From Chitinivorax tropicus (GTDB taxonomy: Bacteria; Pseudomonadota; Gammaproteobacteria; Burkholderiales; SCOH01): a stretch of DNA of 64,000 bases. The stretch lies in NCBI RefSeq assembly GCF_014202905.1, contig NZ_JACHHY010000003.1, positions 1 to 64,000 on the forward strand, read 5' to 3'. The position numbers were made by a program, and so were the translations under genes. This document shows positions 26,577 through 35,987 of the stretch, piece after piece. The first letter of the stretch is position 1. Each line of letters starts with the position of its first letter. The notes under the pieces were generated by a model. That model saw nothing but the letters and a program-made list of their open reading frames with translations. It was not told the origin of the DNA and did not search any database.

Positions 26577-26954
26577 ATGATGACTGCTCAAGCCAGTTTT
26601 CAACGTTTTTACGCAATCATCCGCCATGTGCCGCCAGGCAAAGTGGTGACTTACGGCCAAGTGGCTGAGCTGGCGGGTCTGCCACGGCGCTCCAGGCTGG
26701 TGGGGCACGCGCTGAAAATGATGCCTGAGCCATTGAACATTCCCTGGTGGCGGGTGGTGAACAGTCAAGGACGGATCAGCCCCCGTGGCCTGTCGGGCAG
26801 CGATGAATATCAGCGCCTTTTGCTGGAAGAGGAGGGGGTGGTGTTCAGCGATGTGGGGAAGATTGATCTGCGCTGTTTTCAATGGCAGCCAGATGCCGAG
26901 AGGGCCGTATTGTTGTGCGGTCTGGATGACATGCAAAATGAAAAGGAACGCTGA
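26577..26954 (+). CDS. Alkyltransferase-like protein (ATL/YbaZ, MGMT family)
   Basis: A 125-residue protein matching the DNA-binding domain of O6-alkylguanine-DNA alkyltransferases: VPPGKVVTYGQVAELAGLPR (about residues 18-37) and SRLVGHALKMMP. The active-site segment is PWWRVVNSQGRISPRGLSG (about 58-76), so the reactive cysteine of true alkyltransferases (PCHR) is absent, as in ATL proteins, which bind alkylated guanine and recruit nucleotide excision repair. The usual ATL histidine (PWHR) is also replaced, by tryptophan. The stop is immediately followed by the next gene's ATG, so the two are translated together. Confidence 0.88.
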   Translation: MMTAQASFQRFYAIIRHVPPGKVVTYGQVAELAGLPRRSRLVGHALKMMPEPLNIPWWRVVNSQGRISPRGLSGSDEYQRLLLEEEGVVFSDVGKIDLRCFQWQPDAERAVLLCGLDDMQNEKER

Positions 26955-27443
26955 ATGATGGATGCAACGACGCTTTGGTGGCTGTTGGCCGCAGCATTGA
27001 TCCTGATTGGCCTGGCGGGCAATGTATTGCCCCTGTTGCCCGGCACGCCCATCATGTTGGTCGGGATGGGGATCGGCGCCTGGATTGGCCATTTCGAGCA
27101 GGTGGGCTGGGGGACGCTGACCTTTCTCGCTGTATTGATGGTGATATCGCAAGTCATCGATTTCATAGCAGGCAGCATGGGTGCGCAGAAGGCGGGGGCG
27201 AGCAAGCAAGCCGTCTGGGGAGCGACCATCGGTGCGGTGGTCGGTATTTTTGGCGGCTTGCCCGGCATTCTGTTGGGGCCGTTTGTCGGCGCACTGATCG
27301 GTGAATATTGGGTTCGTCAGGATATGATCCGGGCCGGCAAGGTTGGCCTGGCGGCTTGGCTGGGCGTGGTCTTGGGCATGGCGGCAAAGGTGGCGATTGC
27401 CTTCACTATGCTGGGGGTCTTTATACTGGCCTTGGTGTTTTGA
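26955..27443 (+). CDS. DUF456 membrane protein
   Basis: A 162-residue integral membrane protein of the DUF456 family with about four hydrophobic segments. Family-typical phrases are AGNVLPLLPGTPIMLVGMGI (about residues 22-41), GASKQAVWGATIGAVVGIFG (about 78-97) and GPFVGALIGEYWVR. Function is unknown. It starts directly after the stop of the ATL gene (zero spacing) and its end overlaps the convergent membrane-protein gene by 23 bases. Confidence 0.85.
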   Translation: MMDATTLWWLLAAALILIGLAGNVLPLLPGTPIMLVGMGIGAWIGHFEQVGWGTLTFLAVLMVISQVIDFIAGSMGAQKAGASKQAVWGATIGAVVGIFGGLPGILLGPFVGALIGEYWVRQDMIRAGKVGLAAWLGVVLGMAAKVAIAFTMLGVFILALVF

Positions 27444-28200
27444 CCGGTGTAGCCAGCTTTGCCAGCTTGCGAACCCGCCATAGCAAGGCAGTGGCGGCGG
27501 CGGTGGCAAACAGATGTTTCAATGTATGCCCGCTGATCCAATGCAGGTGCGTAAAGAGGGTGTGGTCAGCCACTTCACAACCTTTTGCAATCAGATAGCA
27601 CAACAATGCGCCCCACCAGCCAGCAGCGATGGGCACCCGCTTGGGGCTACGCCACAGCAGCAGTGGGATCATGACCATTGGCATTCCTTGCAGCCACAGA
27701 TAAGGGCGCAAGTCACCCAGGCCTGCCCAGTCTGTGGCACGCCACCAGACTACGCTGAGTGCTGCCAGCAGCACCAGCCAAGGCAAGGCCATCTGTCCTT
27801 GTCGGCCATTGACCAATTCGGCCCAGGCAGCAGAGACGATCCCGGCGCAAGCAATGGCAATCGGTAGCCGATCCCAGACCAGCCGCGCATTGTCTGGCGC
27901 AATGTGGTACCAGCCCGAACCGAAGGCTGTCGCAATCATGGCGGTGAAGAAGACCATATAGCCAGCTGCCTGATGGCCTAACGTGTGGCGCTCCACCCAG
28001 ACAATCGCCATTCCAAGTATGCCTATCAGTGCGAACCCGGCATTCGACCAGACATCCATGGCATGCGGGATGGTGCCCAGCGTGCGTTGGTCGGCGAATA
28101 CATGATAGTGATCCGGTTGTGGGATCGGGCCGTACAGCAGCATGCCGCAAGCGATGAGCAACATGGCCAGTAATGGAAGCAGGTGGGAACGCTTATGCAC
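27421..28200 (-). CDS. Ceramidase-like (CREST superfamily) membrane protein
   Basis: A 259-residue protein with about seven hydrophobic helices. Three polar motifs match the alkaline ceramidase/CREST hydrolase pattern. The first is DVWSNAGFALIGILGM (about residues 49-64). The second is TAFGSGWYHIAPDNARLVWD followed by RLPIA (about 91-115). The last is a histidine pair, HWISGHTLKHLFA (about 223-235). In CREST enzymes an Asp, a Ser and three His bind zinc in the membrane, and equivalents are present. The substrate in a bacterium is unclear; sphingolipid breakdown would be speculative. The 3' end overlaps the DUF456 gene by 23 bases in opposite orientation. Confidence 0.8.
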   Translation of the reverse strand: MHKRSHLLPLLAMLLIACGMLLYGPIPQPDHYHVFADQRTLGTIPHAMDVWSNAGFALIGILGMAIVWVERHTLGHQAAGYMVFFTAMIATAFGSGWYHIAPDNARLVWDRLPIAIACAGIVSAAWAELVNGRQGQMALPWLVLLAALSVVWWRATDWAGLGDLRPYLWLQGMPMVMIPLLLWRSPKRVPIAAGWWGALLCYLIAKGCEVADHTLFTHLHWISGHTLKHLFATAAATALLWRVRKLAKLATPVKTPRPV

Positions 28201-28320
28201 TCTTATTCTCCGGAATCAAGTATTGGCGCCACTTTCAGCTATATCCCACTACGGCGTAAAGCTTGCCAGGACCCGGTGCTATCGAGTAGGCTCGGTCGTA
28301 TCACAATCTGATACTTTGCC

Positions 28321-29082
28321 ATGGCTCAATCCATTCATCTGATCGATACATTGAAACGGCAGCTGCGCATGCATGGACTGACCTATGCCGATGTGGCCTC
28401 GAAGATCGGGCTGTCTGAGTCGAGTGTGAAACGTCTGTTATCTCGCAAAGAGATGACATTGGCGCGACTGGAGCAGCTCTGCGGGCTATTGGGGTTGGAG
28501 GTGAGTGATCTGGCCAGGCTGGCGACCGAACAGGAGAGCACGGTTCGCCATCTGACGGATGCTCAGGAACGTGAGCTGGTGTCTGACAGCACATTGTTGC
28601 TGGTCGCTGTTTGTGTCATCAATCACTGGAGCGCTGCTCGTATCTTAGCCACCTACCGGCTGACGGAGGCGGAGTGTATCCAATATCTGCTGAAGCTGGA
28701 TAAACTGGGTTTGATCGATCTGATGCCGGGCAATCGTGTCAGATTGCGCGTTGCACGGGACTTTTCCTGGCTGCCGGGCGGCCCAATCGAGCATTTCTTC
28801 CAACAGCGGGTGCGTGATGATTTTTTGAACACACGCTTTGATCAGCCCGGTGAGCAGTTACTGTTTGTGCATGGCATGCTGACACCCGATGCCAATGCCA
28901 GATTGCAACAGCGCATGCGGAAATTGGCGCAGGAGTTTGCCGAACTGCATCAGGAAAGCACCCACGTCCCTGAAACGAGCCGATTCGGTAGCAGCCTGCT
29001 GCTGGCGATACGTAGCTGGGAGCTGAGTGCATTTGAAGCATTGCGCCGAGAGCCAGATCTACGGCATTTCCCCGGCGCATGA
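28321..29082 (+). CDS. XRE-family transcriptional regulator
   Basis: A 253-residue DNA-binding protein. The Cro/CI-type helix-turn-helix spans about residues 8-65 (GLTYADVASKIGLSESSVKR, then LLGLEVSDLARL). The remaining 190 residues form a helical domain with no recognised ligand motif; it contains VAVCVINHWSAARILATYRL and a middle winged-helix-like stretch around 105-140. Proteins of this layout are common in proteobacteria but their targets are unknown. It is divergent from the ceramidase-like gene (120 bases between starts), which could be a target. It ends at a bidirectional terminator. Confidence 0.8.
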   Translation: MAQSIHLIDTLKRQLRMHGLTYADVASKIGLSESSVKRLLSRKEMTLARLEQLCGLLGLEVSDLARLATEQESTVRHLTDAQERELVSDSTLLLVAVCVINHWSAARILATYRLTEAECIQYLLKLDKLGLIDLMPGNRVRLRVARDFSWLPGGPIEHFFQQRVRDDFLNTRFDQPGEQLLFVHGMLTPDANARLQQRMRKLAQEFAELHQESTHVPETSRFGSSLLLAIRSWELSAFEALRREPDLRHFPGA

Positions 29083-29110
29083 AAAAACCGGCGTGGTCGC
29101 CGGTTTTTTT
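29083..29110. terminator. Bidirectional Rho-independent terminator
   Basis: AAAAAACCGGCG-TGGT-CGCCGGTTTTTTT directly follows the XRE gene stop. The A run on one side and the T run on the other let it terminate both that gene and the convergent gltL transcript. Confidence 0.9.
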
Positions 29111-29151
29111 ACAACTCGGTGCTGCAGGACAGCACCCAGAACGCCACTTGC

Positions 29152-29880
29152 TCAGTGCTGCAAGATTTTGGACAGGAACTGCTGGGCTCGCTCAGAACGC
29201 GGGCTGCCGAAGAACGCCTCTTTGTTGCAATCTTCAATGATCTGGCCACGATCCATAAAGATGACCCGGTGTGCAACGCGCTTGGCAAAGCCCATCTCGT
29301 GGGTTACGCACATCATGGTCATGCCTTCCTGAGCCAATTCGGTCATCACATCCAACACTTCGTTGATCATTTCTGGGTCCAGCGCTGAGGTGGGCTCATC
29401 AAACAACATGGCAATGGGGTCCATCGCCAGGGCGCGGGCAATGGCAACCCGCTGCTGCTGGCCGCCAGAGAGCTGGCCGGGGAACTTGTGGGCATGGGCT
29501 TTCAAGCCAACCCGATCCAAGAGCTTCAGGCCTTTATCACGTGCTTCATCTGGGCTGCGCTTCAGCACTTTCACCTGGGCGATGCTCAGGTTTTCTGTGA
29601 TCGACAGATGCGGGAACAGCTCGAAGTGTTGGAAGACCATGCCAACGCGGGAGCGGAGCTTGGGCAGATTGGTCTTGGGATCACCAACGGCAATGTTGTC
29701 AACGATGATTTCACCCTTTTGAAACGGCTCCAGTGCGTTGACACATTTGATCAGCGTCGATTTGCCGGAGCCGGATGGCCCGCATACCACGACAACTTCG
29801 CCTTTTTTGACCTCAGTCGAGCAGTCGGTGAGTACCTGGAACTGGCCGTACCACTTGCTGACGTTCTTGATAGAAATCAT
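29152..29880 (-). CDS. gltL: Glutamate/aspartate ABC transporter ATP-binding protein
   Basis: A 242-residue ATPase of the polar amino acid transporter family. Walker A is [13 protein letters not shown] (about residues 34-46), the Q-loop is [10 protein letters not shown], the signature is [20 protein letters not shown], Walker B is [15 protein letters not shown], and the switch histidine is in [13 protein letters not shown]. It is the last gene of gltIJKL: its start overlaps the gltK stop by 4 bases (ATGA). Assignment to glutamate/aspartate rests on the whole operon order. Confidence 0.93.
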   Translation of the reverse strand: MISIKNVSKWYGQFQVLTDCSTEVKKGEVVVVCGPSGSGKSTLIKCVNALEPFQKGEIIVDNIAVGDPKTNLPKLRSRVGMVFQHFELFPHLSITENLSIAQVKVLKRSPDEARDKGLKLLDRVGLKAHAHKFPGQLSGGQQQRVAIARALAMDPIAMLFDEPTSALDPEMINEVLDVMTELAQEGMTMMCVTHEMGFAKRVAHRVIFMDRGQIIEDCNKEAFFGSPRSERAQQFLSKILQH

Positions 29881-30557
29881 TTACCCATCCTCTTTTGAAG
29901 CTGTTTGACCGCTTGCGACAGGGCGAAGCTGACAATGAAATACATGGCACCGGCAAAAATCAACATTTCGACGATCCGGCCATCGCGTTCGCCCACGGCA
30001 TACGCGGTCTTCAAGAAATCCATCACGCCGATGATGTACACCAGCGAGGTGTCCTGAAACAAGACGATGGCCTGGGTCAGCAGCAGTGGCGTCATATTAC
30101 GGAATGCCTGCGGCAGAATGATCAGGATCATGGCTTGGCTGTTGGTCATGCCCAGGGCTGTTGCAGCACCCATCTGGCCCTTGGGCACGCTTTGGATGCC
30201 TGCCCGGAAGATCTCTGCATAGTAGGCGGATTCAAACAGAGCAAAGGCTGTCATGGCGGACACCAAGCCGATGTTCTCAATGTCGCCACCAAACACGGAG
30301 CGCAGCAGTTGCGGCACGATCAGGTAAAACCATAGGATGACCATGACCAGCGGGATGGATCGGAAAACATTGGTGTAGGCAGCGGCGAACCAGGACAGCG
30401 CCTTGTTTGACGACAGCCGCATCACCGCCAGCAATGCGCCGAACGGGATAGCCACCGCCAATGCAATCAGCAGCACCTCGAAGGTGACCTTGGCGCCATC
30501 GATCAGCGCTGGAATGGCGCCAGGAATGGAGCTCCAATCAAAAGCGTAAGACATCAT
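29877..30557 (-). CDS. gltK: Glutamate/aspartate ABC transporter permease GltK
   Basis: A 226-residue permease with about five helices. [20 protein letters not shown] (about residues 66-85) is typical of the GltK subunit. The cytoplasmic docking loop is [20 protein letters not shown] followed by [15 protein letters not shown] (about 128-162). It overlaps gltJ upstream and gltL downstream by 4 bases each, so the three genes are translationally coupled. Confidence 0.92.
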   Translation of the reverse strand: MMSYAFDWSSIPGAIPALIDGAKVTFEVLLIALAVAIPFGALLAVMRLSSNKALSWFAAAYTNVFRSIPLVMVILWFYLIVPQLLRSVFGGDIENIGLVSAMTAFALFESAYYAEIFRAGIQSVPKGQMGAATALGMTNSQAMILIILPQAFRNMTPLLLTQAIVLFQDTSLVYIIGVMDFLKTAYAVGERDGRIVEMLIFAGAMYFIVSFALSQAVKQLQKRMGK

Positions 30558-31291
30558 TTTCCTCCCATGTAGCCCGGTACACGGGTGCGGTTCTCCAGCC
30601 AGCGCATGGAGTACATGACGATCACATTGATCAGAAAGTAGCCTAGTGTGGCCGCAGTGAACGATTCATAGGCGTGGGCGGTGTATTCCAGCAGTTGCCG
30701 TGCTTGGCCGGTCAGCTCCAGCATGCCGATGACCGATACCACGGCGGAGTTCTTGAAAATGTTCATGAACTCTGAGGTCATGGGTGGAATCACAATGCGG
30801 AAGGCCATGGGCATCAGCACGTAGCGGTAGGTCTGCGGTAATGTGAACCCCATCGCCAGCCCGGCATTCTTCTGCCCTTTGGGTAGTGATTCGATACCGG
30901 ATCGGACTTGTTCACAGACACGGGCAGCGGTGAACATGCCCAGCCCAATGAAACCGAACATGAATTGCGATGCAACCGGCGGCATGGCAAACAACTTCTG
31001 TTTGACCATCTCAGGCAGCAGCTCGGGCACAACATAGAACCAGATGAACAGCTGAACCAGCAGCGGTACATTCCGGAACAATTCGACATAGGCGGTGGCC
31101 AGGCCGGACAGCCAGCGGTTGGGTACAGTACGCAGCACCCCTAGCGTGGTGCCGATGATCAGGGCTACGACCCAGGCAGACAATGAGACGGACAGCGTCC
31201 ATTTCATCCCGGTCAGCAACCAGCCCAGGTAGGTATCTGTACCATCGGGGGTGGTCTGGAAGAAGACCCCCCAGTTCCATTGGTAAGACAT
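30554..31291 (-). CDS. gltJ: Glutamate/aspartate ABC transporter permease GltJ
   Basis: A 245-residue permease with about five helices. It begins MSYQWNWGVFFQ, the usual GltJ start, and shows ELFRNVPLLVQLFIWFYVVP (about residues 75-94) and docking loop GLAMGFTLPQTYRYVLMPMA (about 148-167). ATG 31291 follows GGAGATG. It is separated from the binding-protein gene gltI by 357 bases containing a stem-loop. Confidence 0.92.
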   Translation of the reverse strand: MSYQWNWGVFFQTTPDGTDTYLGWLLTGMKWTLSVSLSAWVVALIIGTTLGVLRTVPNRWLSGLATAYVELFRNVPLLVQLFIWFYVVPELLPEMVKQKLFAMPPVASQFMFGFIGLGMFTAARVCEQVRSGIESLPKGQKNAGLAMGFTLPQTYRYVLMPMAFRIVIPPMTSEFMNIFKNSAVVSVIGMLELTGQARQLLEYTAHAYESFTAATLGYFLINVIVMYSMRWLENRTRVPGYMGGK

Positions 31292-31648
31292 GCAACATCT
31301 CCAGTGCGGAACACGGCACATACAGACGCAACTTCCCCATTACCATTGCGATTCATGGTTGGGAAAACGCTATCAGCGTGATACGTGTTGTGTGGCGAAC
31401 AGCTTTCGTGGATCAGGTGGCATATGGCGCCATCTGGCCATCATTCAGTACAGGCAGTACACCATTTCGTCATGATGGAGGCGAATCCATTGATGCGATC
31501 TGCAAATGCAGCCTATGTATCTGATATTAGGCAATGCAGTGTGAACTATTTACCCTTTTGAGGGCGGAGTGCGCGTGGGCAGCTCCATTTGGTGCAAGCC
31601 AACGGTGCCAACAGGGTTGGCACCAGCCAGCTCAGCTCACAGCAAGGA
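31292..31648. other. gltI-gltJ intergenic region
   Basis: No gene seen. The gltI-proximal part holds the stem-loop at 31604-31624, and the gltJ-proximal part is AT-rich. A long gap between the binding-protein gene and the permease genes usually accompanies differential expression of the two. Confidence 0.5.
31604..31624 (-). promoter_or_regulatory. Intra-operon stem-loop after gltI
   Basis: GGTGCCAA (31604-31611) and TTGGCACC (31617-31624) form a perfect 8-bp stem with a 5-base loop, 24 bases beyond the gltI stop on the transcribed strand. No T tract follows. Such stems typically protect the 3' end of the abundant binding-protein mRNA or attenuate the permease genes. Confidence 0.55.
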
Positions 31649-32548
31649 TTACTCGAATGCCTTGTCGTTCGGGTTTTTGATCAATGCCTGCATGTCGTCG
31701 CTCAACGGGAAGTTGAGGTTCAGGCCTTTGGGTGGGACCGGGCTTTGGAACCAACGTTTGTAGATTTCGTTGATCTTGCCGCTCTTCATCATGCCAGCAA
31801 TGGTGTCATCGACCAGCTTTTTGAACTGCGGGTCATCTTTACGCATCATGCAGCCATATGCTTCGAATGACTGCGGCTTGCCAGTCACAACCCAGTCTTT
31901 GGCATTTTTGGCCTTGGCCATTTCACCGTAAAGCAGAGCGTCATCCATCATGAAGGCAACCGCGCGACCACTTTCCAGCATCAGGAAGGATTCCCCGTGG
32001 TCTTTGGCGCTGATGATGCTCATGCCCATGTTCTTCTCAGCATTCATCTTACGGATGATACGCTCAGATGTGGTGCCCGCTGTGGTGACGACGTTCTTGC
32101 CAGCCAAGTCTGGGAAATCCTTGATGCCGGAGTCCTTCTTGGTCATCAGCCGGGTGCCGATCACGAAAATCGAATTGGAGAACGTCACCTGCTTCTGGCG
32201 CTCGGTGTTGTTGGTGGTCGAGCCACATTCCAGATCAACGGTGCCATTTTGAACCAATGGGATGCGGGTCTGCGACGTGACCGAATTCATTTTCACGATC
32301 ATGCCTGGCATGTTCAGTTGCTTCTTGACCTCGCCTACCACGGCCATCGCAATTTCATGCGAGTAGCCGACTACTTTCTGCTTGTCATCCATATAGGAGA
32401 ACGGAATGGAAGATTCACGGTGGCCGATGGTCATGGACCCGCTATCCTTGATCTTCTTCAGTGTGCCGGTCAGTTCTGCTGCATGTACCGCGCTTGATGC
32501 GGCGATGCTGCCTACCAACATGGCCAGAAAGGTCTTGCTGACGCGCAT
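31649..32548 (-). CDS. gltI: Glutamate/aspartate periplasmic binding protein
   Basis: The 299-residue periplasmic component starts with a signal peptide (MRVSKTFLAMLVGSIAASSA, cleavage after VHA). Family phrases follow: IGHRESSIPFSYMDDKQKVV, GYSHEIAMAVV, and VDLECGSTTNNTERQKQVTF (about residues 127-146). Late in the protein are KSGKINEIYKRWFQSPVPP and LNLNFPLSDDMQALI, characteristic of GltI/AatJ rather than of histidine or glutamine binders. A strong RBS (AAGGAG) precedes ATG 32548. First gene of the gltIJKL operon. Confidence 0.95.
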   Translation of the reverse strand: MRVSKTFLAMLVGSIAASSAVHAAELTGTLKKIKDSGSMTIGHRESSIPFSYMDDKQKVVGYSHEIAMAVVGEVKKQLNMPGMIVKMNSVTSQTRIPLVQNGTVDLECGSTTNNTERQKQVTFSNSIFVIGTRLMTKKDSGIKDFPDLAGKNVVTTAGTTSERIIRKMNAEKNMGMSIISAKDHGESFLMLESGRAVAFMMDDALLYGEMAKAKNAKDWVVTGKPQSFEAYGCMMRKDDPQFKKLVDDTIAGMMKSGKINEIYKRWFQSPVPPKGLNLNFPLSDDMQALIKNPNDKAFE

Positions 32549-32741
32549 AGATGTCTCCTTAGAATAATGAAGCTCGGCCTGGGGCCAGGATGTTACGGTC
32601 TTTGTATCTGCAAATGCCGATATGGCTTCTTTTTTCCGGATCGTAAACGAGCAGGATTTGAGTACAATTGCTAATTTCCTGTATGGCGCAGTTGTGCTTA
32701 TATGCCACGCCATGCCATGGTCAGCTCCATTAGTAAGCCTT

Positions 32742-33533
32742 TTATGCTAATGGGTTGCCTGGTTTGGATGACAGAAGATTCGTCATCCGGACGAAATCTG
32801 TCACCGACAGGTTTTCAGGGCGCAGGCCCGGGTCCATATCGAGCTGTTCAAAGTCTGATATATCCAACCATTCTTTCAAGTTGTTGCGTAGTGTCTTGCG
32901 GCGTTGCGAGAAGGCTTGCGAGACCACTTTCTCCAGCTGATCGATACATTCACACGCCAGCTCCGGCTTGGGGAGCGGGATCATGCGCACAATCGCTGAG
33001 TCCACCTTGGGTGGCGGGTTGAATGCCTGTGGTGGTACGTCGAGCACTTTTTCCATGTAGAACCGATATTGCAGCATGACTGACAGCCGTCCGTAATCAG
33101 TTGTGGAGGGCTCAGCCACCATCCGGTCAACGACCTCTTTCTGCAACATGAAGTGCATATCGAGAATGCGGTCATTGTATTCGGCCAGATGGAACAACAG
33201 CGGCGATGAAATATTGTAGGGCAGGTTGCCGACGATCCGTAACCGCTCACCCAATTCCCCGAAGTCAAACTTTAGCGCATCGATGCCGTGGATGGTCAAC
33301 CGATCTGCCGGGTGTTGTTTTTGCAGGCGTGAGATGATGTCCCGATCAATCTCGACGCAATGCAGATGCTTGAGCTGCGCAAGTAAGGGCTGGGTCAGCG
33401 CGCCCAGGCCGGGCCCGATTTCAACCATCAGGTCGTCGTGGCGTGGGTTGATGGCGTAGATGATATCTCCGATGATGCCTTGGTCGATCAGGAAGTTCTG
33501 ACCAAAGCGTTTACGGGGAATGTGTTGACTCAT
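32742..33533 (-). CDS. rsmA: 16S rRNA dimethyladenosine transferase RsmA (KsgA)
   Basis: RsmA dimethylates two adjacent adenosines in helix 45 of 16S rRNA late in small-subunit assembly. The 263-residue protein has RKRFGQNFLID at the start, the S-adenosylmethionine loop MVEIGPGLGALTQPLL (about residues 36-51), and the catalytic NLPYNISSPLLFHL (about 104-117). A C-terminal domain carries SQRRKTLRNNL. Last gene of the lptD-surA-pdxA-rsmA block; 133 bases separate it from pdxA. Confidence 0.96.
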   Translation of the reverse strand: MSQHIPRKRFGQNFLIDQGIIGDIIYAINPRHDDLMVEIGPGLGALTQPLLAQLKHLHCVEIDRDIISRLQKQHPADRLTIHGIDALKFDFGELGERLRIVGNLPYNISSPLLFHLAEYNDRILDMHFMLQKEVVDRMVAEPSTTDYGRLSVMLQYRFYMEKVLDVPPQAFNPPPKVDSAIVRMIPLPKPELACECIDQLEKVVSQAFSQRRKTLRNNLKEWLDISDFEQLDMDPGLRPENLSVTDFVRMTNLLSSKPGNPLA

Positions 33534-33666
33534 GATTGGGTACCACTGTGCGAATTGAACGGCAAATGGCAGGTCATGGTCTTTGTGCTGTGCTGCTGAT
33601 GCGCAAGACCTGCCATGTCATGGATGCATTGTAGTTGTAAGTGTGCTGCTTGGCAGTGCAGACGGC

Positions 33667-34668
33667 TTACTGCGGGCTGGTGCTGGCTTGTCGGTGCTGC
33701 TTGGCCAGTGTCCATGCCCATGTGATGGCCGCCTTGAGACTGCCTGCGTCAGCACGGCCCGTACCGGCGAGATCCAGTGCGGTGCCATGGTCGACCGAGG
33801 TGCGGATGATTGGCAAGCCCAGTGTGATATTGATGCCTTCCCCAAAGGTGGCGTATTTCAGAACCGGTAAGCCTTGATCATGATACATCGCCAGCACCGC
33901 ATCACCTTGTGCAAGCACGGGACGATTGAACAATGTGTCGGCAGGCAAAGGGCCGATCAGTTGCATGCCTTGTTCTCGAAGTGCCTGGAGTACCGGTATG
34001 ATCACCTCCAGCTCTTCTCGCCCCATGTGCCCACCTTCACCAGCATGGGGGTTCAGCCCAGCAACCAGTATGCGAGGGCTGGGTAGGCCGAATTTCACTT
34101 GCAGATCGTGATGCAGGATGGTGAGGGTCTCGGTCAGACTGGCAGGGGTGATGGCTTGGGCAACATCTTTGAGGGGCAGGTGCGTGGTGGCCAGCGCTAC
34201 ACGCATGGCCTCACCGGCCAGCATCATGACAACGCGGGGCGTGTGTGTGCGATCGGCCAGCCACTCGGTATGGCCGCTGAATGGAATCCCAGCATCATTG
34301 ATCACCCCTTTGTGAACAGGGCCCGTGACCATGGCGCTGTATAGCCCGCTTTCGCAGCCAGCCACGGCGGTTTCCAGCAGGGACAACACGTACCGAGCAT
34401 TGTCGGTGTCCAATGTGCCTGCCACACATGGCGCGGTCAATGGCACATGGTGTAAGGCCATCTCGCCTTGCCCCAGCTGTGGCGGCGCTGTCTGGGGATC
34501 TTGGAAGCGTACCGATAAGCCGAGTTGTGCCGCCCGCTGCGCCATCATGGCGCGATCTGCCAAGACGACAACTGGCCACTGCTTGTCGGATTGGGCCAGC
34601 ATCAGAGCCAGATCAGGGCCGATACCGGCGGGCTCGCCGGTACTCAAGACCATGGGCGGCATGGGCAT
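33667..34668 (-). CDS. pdxA: 4-hydroxythreonine-4-phosphate dehydrogenase
   Basis: PdxA oxidises 4-phosphohydroxy-L-threonine in the deoxyxylulose-5-phosphate-dependent pathway to pyridoxal phosphate. The 333-residue protein has [14 protein letters not shown] near the start. [20 protein letters not shown] (about residues 117-136) carries a metal histidine, [14 protein letters not shown] (about 208) the second, and [16 protein letters not shown] (about 258) the third. ATG 34668 overlaps the surA stop in a TGATG junction, so translation is coupled. Confidence 0.95.
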   Translation of the reverse strand: MPMPPMVLSTGEPAGIGPDLALMLAQSDKQWPVVVLADRAMMAQRAAQLGLSVRFQDPQTAPPQLGQGEMALHHVPLTAPCVAGTLDTDNARYVLSLLETAVAGCESGLYSAMVTGPVHKGVINDAGIPFSGHTEWLADRTHTPRVVMMLAGEAMRVALATTHLPLKDVAQAITPASLTETLTILHHDLQVKFGLPSPRILVAGLNPHAGEGGHMGREELEVIIPVLQALREQGMQLIGPLPADTLFNRPVLAQGDAVLAMYHDQGLPVLKYATFGEGINITLGLPIIRTSVDHGTALDLAGTGRADAGSLKAAITWAWTLAKQHRQASTSPQ

Positions 34669-35975
34669 CAGCGGTCTTCCAGCTTCATTTCGACATAGGC
34701 GCGGTCGCGCTGCTGGCGAACCCAATCGACGAAGTTCTCATCTGCTTTGCGTGAGCGGATCGCTTGGCGGATGGAGGTGCGCATGCGATCCGTGCTCACA
34801 TCCTGGTTGCGACGCTCGATTACTTTGATCAAGTGCCAGCCAAAGGCGGTCCGCACGGGGGCACTGAGTTGGCCGGGTGCCAACTTGTCCATGGCCTCTT
34901 CGAACTCGGGAACCGTATCGCCAGGGCTTAGCCAGCCAAGATCACCACCCTTCGGTGCGCTGCCATCTTCCGACTGTTGACGGGCAATTTCTTCAAAACT
35001 GCTGCCTGATTTGAGCTTGGCTGCAATGTTGTCGATGATCTGCTTGGCTTCCTGCTCGGACACCGCCTCGTTGGTGCGGATCAGAATGTGGCGGGCATGA
35101 GTCTGCTGAATCACGACCTGCTCGTTTTTCGAGCGCTTGTCGATCAGCTTGACGATATGGAAGCCTTTGGCGCTTTTCAGCACCCCGGAAGTCTGTCCAT
35201 TCTTCATCTTCTCGACCTGTTCGAGAAACAGCCCCGGTAAGCGGCCTGCAGGGCGCCAACCCAGTGAGCCGCCTTGCAGCGCATCTGGTGCGTCTGAATA
35301 GCTGGCCGCCACTTGGGCAAAGTTGGTGCCTTTCTGGATTTCGGCAGCAGCTTTGTCTGCCTTGTCTCGCAATTTGTTGATCTGCTCAGGTGAAGCGTTT
35401 TCCGGGATGGATAGCAGAATATGGGCCAGTTGGAACTCCACCCCTCCATCACCTTGTGCTTCCTGTTGTTTCATCTGACTGTCGATTTCCGCATCGGTCA
35501 CGACCACACGGCTATCGACTTCCCGATCGCGCAGACGGCTGATGATGATTTCGTTGCGGATTTCCTCACGGAATTGCTTGAATTCGATGCCGTCTTTGGC
35601 CAGCGCTGCGCGGAACGAAGGTAGTGACATGTTGTTCTGTTGGGCGATGCGCTCGACAGTTTTGTCCAGTTGTGTGTCATCCACCCGAATGCCGGTGTCG
35701 AAAGCCAATTGCAACAAGACCTGTTCACTCACCATGCGCTCCAGCACCTGGGTTTCCAGCACATCATTTTTCGGGAGCGGGATCTTCTGCGAGTTCATCT
35801 GTCGAGTCACCGTCTTGACCCGTTCTTTCAGCTCGTTGTAGGTAATGGCCTGTTTGTTCACCACAGCCACGACACGGTCGACAGCGATGGGTGCGGCTTG
35901 GGCGGTGGCCGTGGAAATCAGCGCGGCAATCAGGCCGGCACGAATCAGATGCAAACTCATCGGAATGACTTTCAT
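34668..35975 (-). CDS. surA: Periplasmic chaperone/peptidyl-prolyl isomerase SurA
   Basis: SurA escorts outer-membrane beta-barrel proteins, LptD among them, across the periplasm. The 435-residue protein has a signal peptide ([20 protein letters not shown]) and the N-terminal chaperone domain ([20 protein letters not shown]). Two parvulin domains follow, about residues 175-275 ([16 protein letters not shown], ending GFHIVKLID) and 290-385 ([20 protein letters not shown], ending [11 protein letters not shown]). A C-terminal helix closes the protein. The start is uncertain among ATG 35975, ATG 35960 and an upstream TTG; 12 bases separate it from lptD. Co-transcription with its client lptD is the standard arrangement. 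Confidence 0.95.
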   Translation of the reverse strand: MKVIPMSLHLIRAGLIAALISTATAQAAPIAVDRVVAVVNKQAITYNELKERVKTVTRQMNSQKIPLPKNDVLETQVLERMVSEQVLLQLAFDTGIRVDDTQLDKTVERIAQQNNMSLPSFRAALAKDGIEFKQFREEIRNEIIISRLRDREVDSRVVVTDAEIDSQMKQQEAQGDGGVEFQLAHILLSIPENASPEQINKLRDKADKAAAEIQKGTNFAQVAASYSDAPDALQGGSLGWRPAGRLPGLFLEQVEKMKNGQTSGVLKSAKGFHIVKLIDKRSKNEQVVIQQTHARHILIRTNEAVSEQEAKQIIDNIAAKLKSGSSFEEIARQQSEDGSAPKGGDLGWLSPGDTVPEFEEAMDKLAPGQLSAPVRTAFGWHLIKVIERRNQDVSTDRMRTSIRQAIRSRKADENFVDWVRQQRDRAYVEMKLEDR

Positions 35976-35987
35976 GATAAACAAAGC

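Noticed and set aside
26454-27509. Long open frame on the minus strand opposite the ATL and DUF456 genes
   Set aside because: It is a His/Gln/Pro-rich antisense shadow of two genes with clear families on the plus strand.
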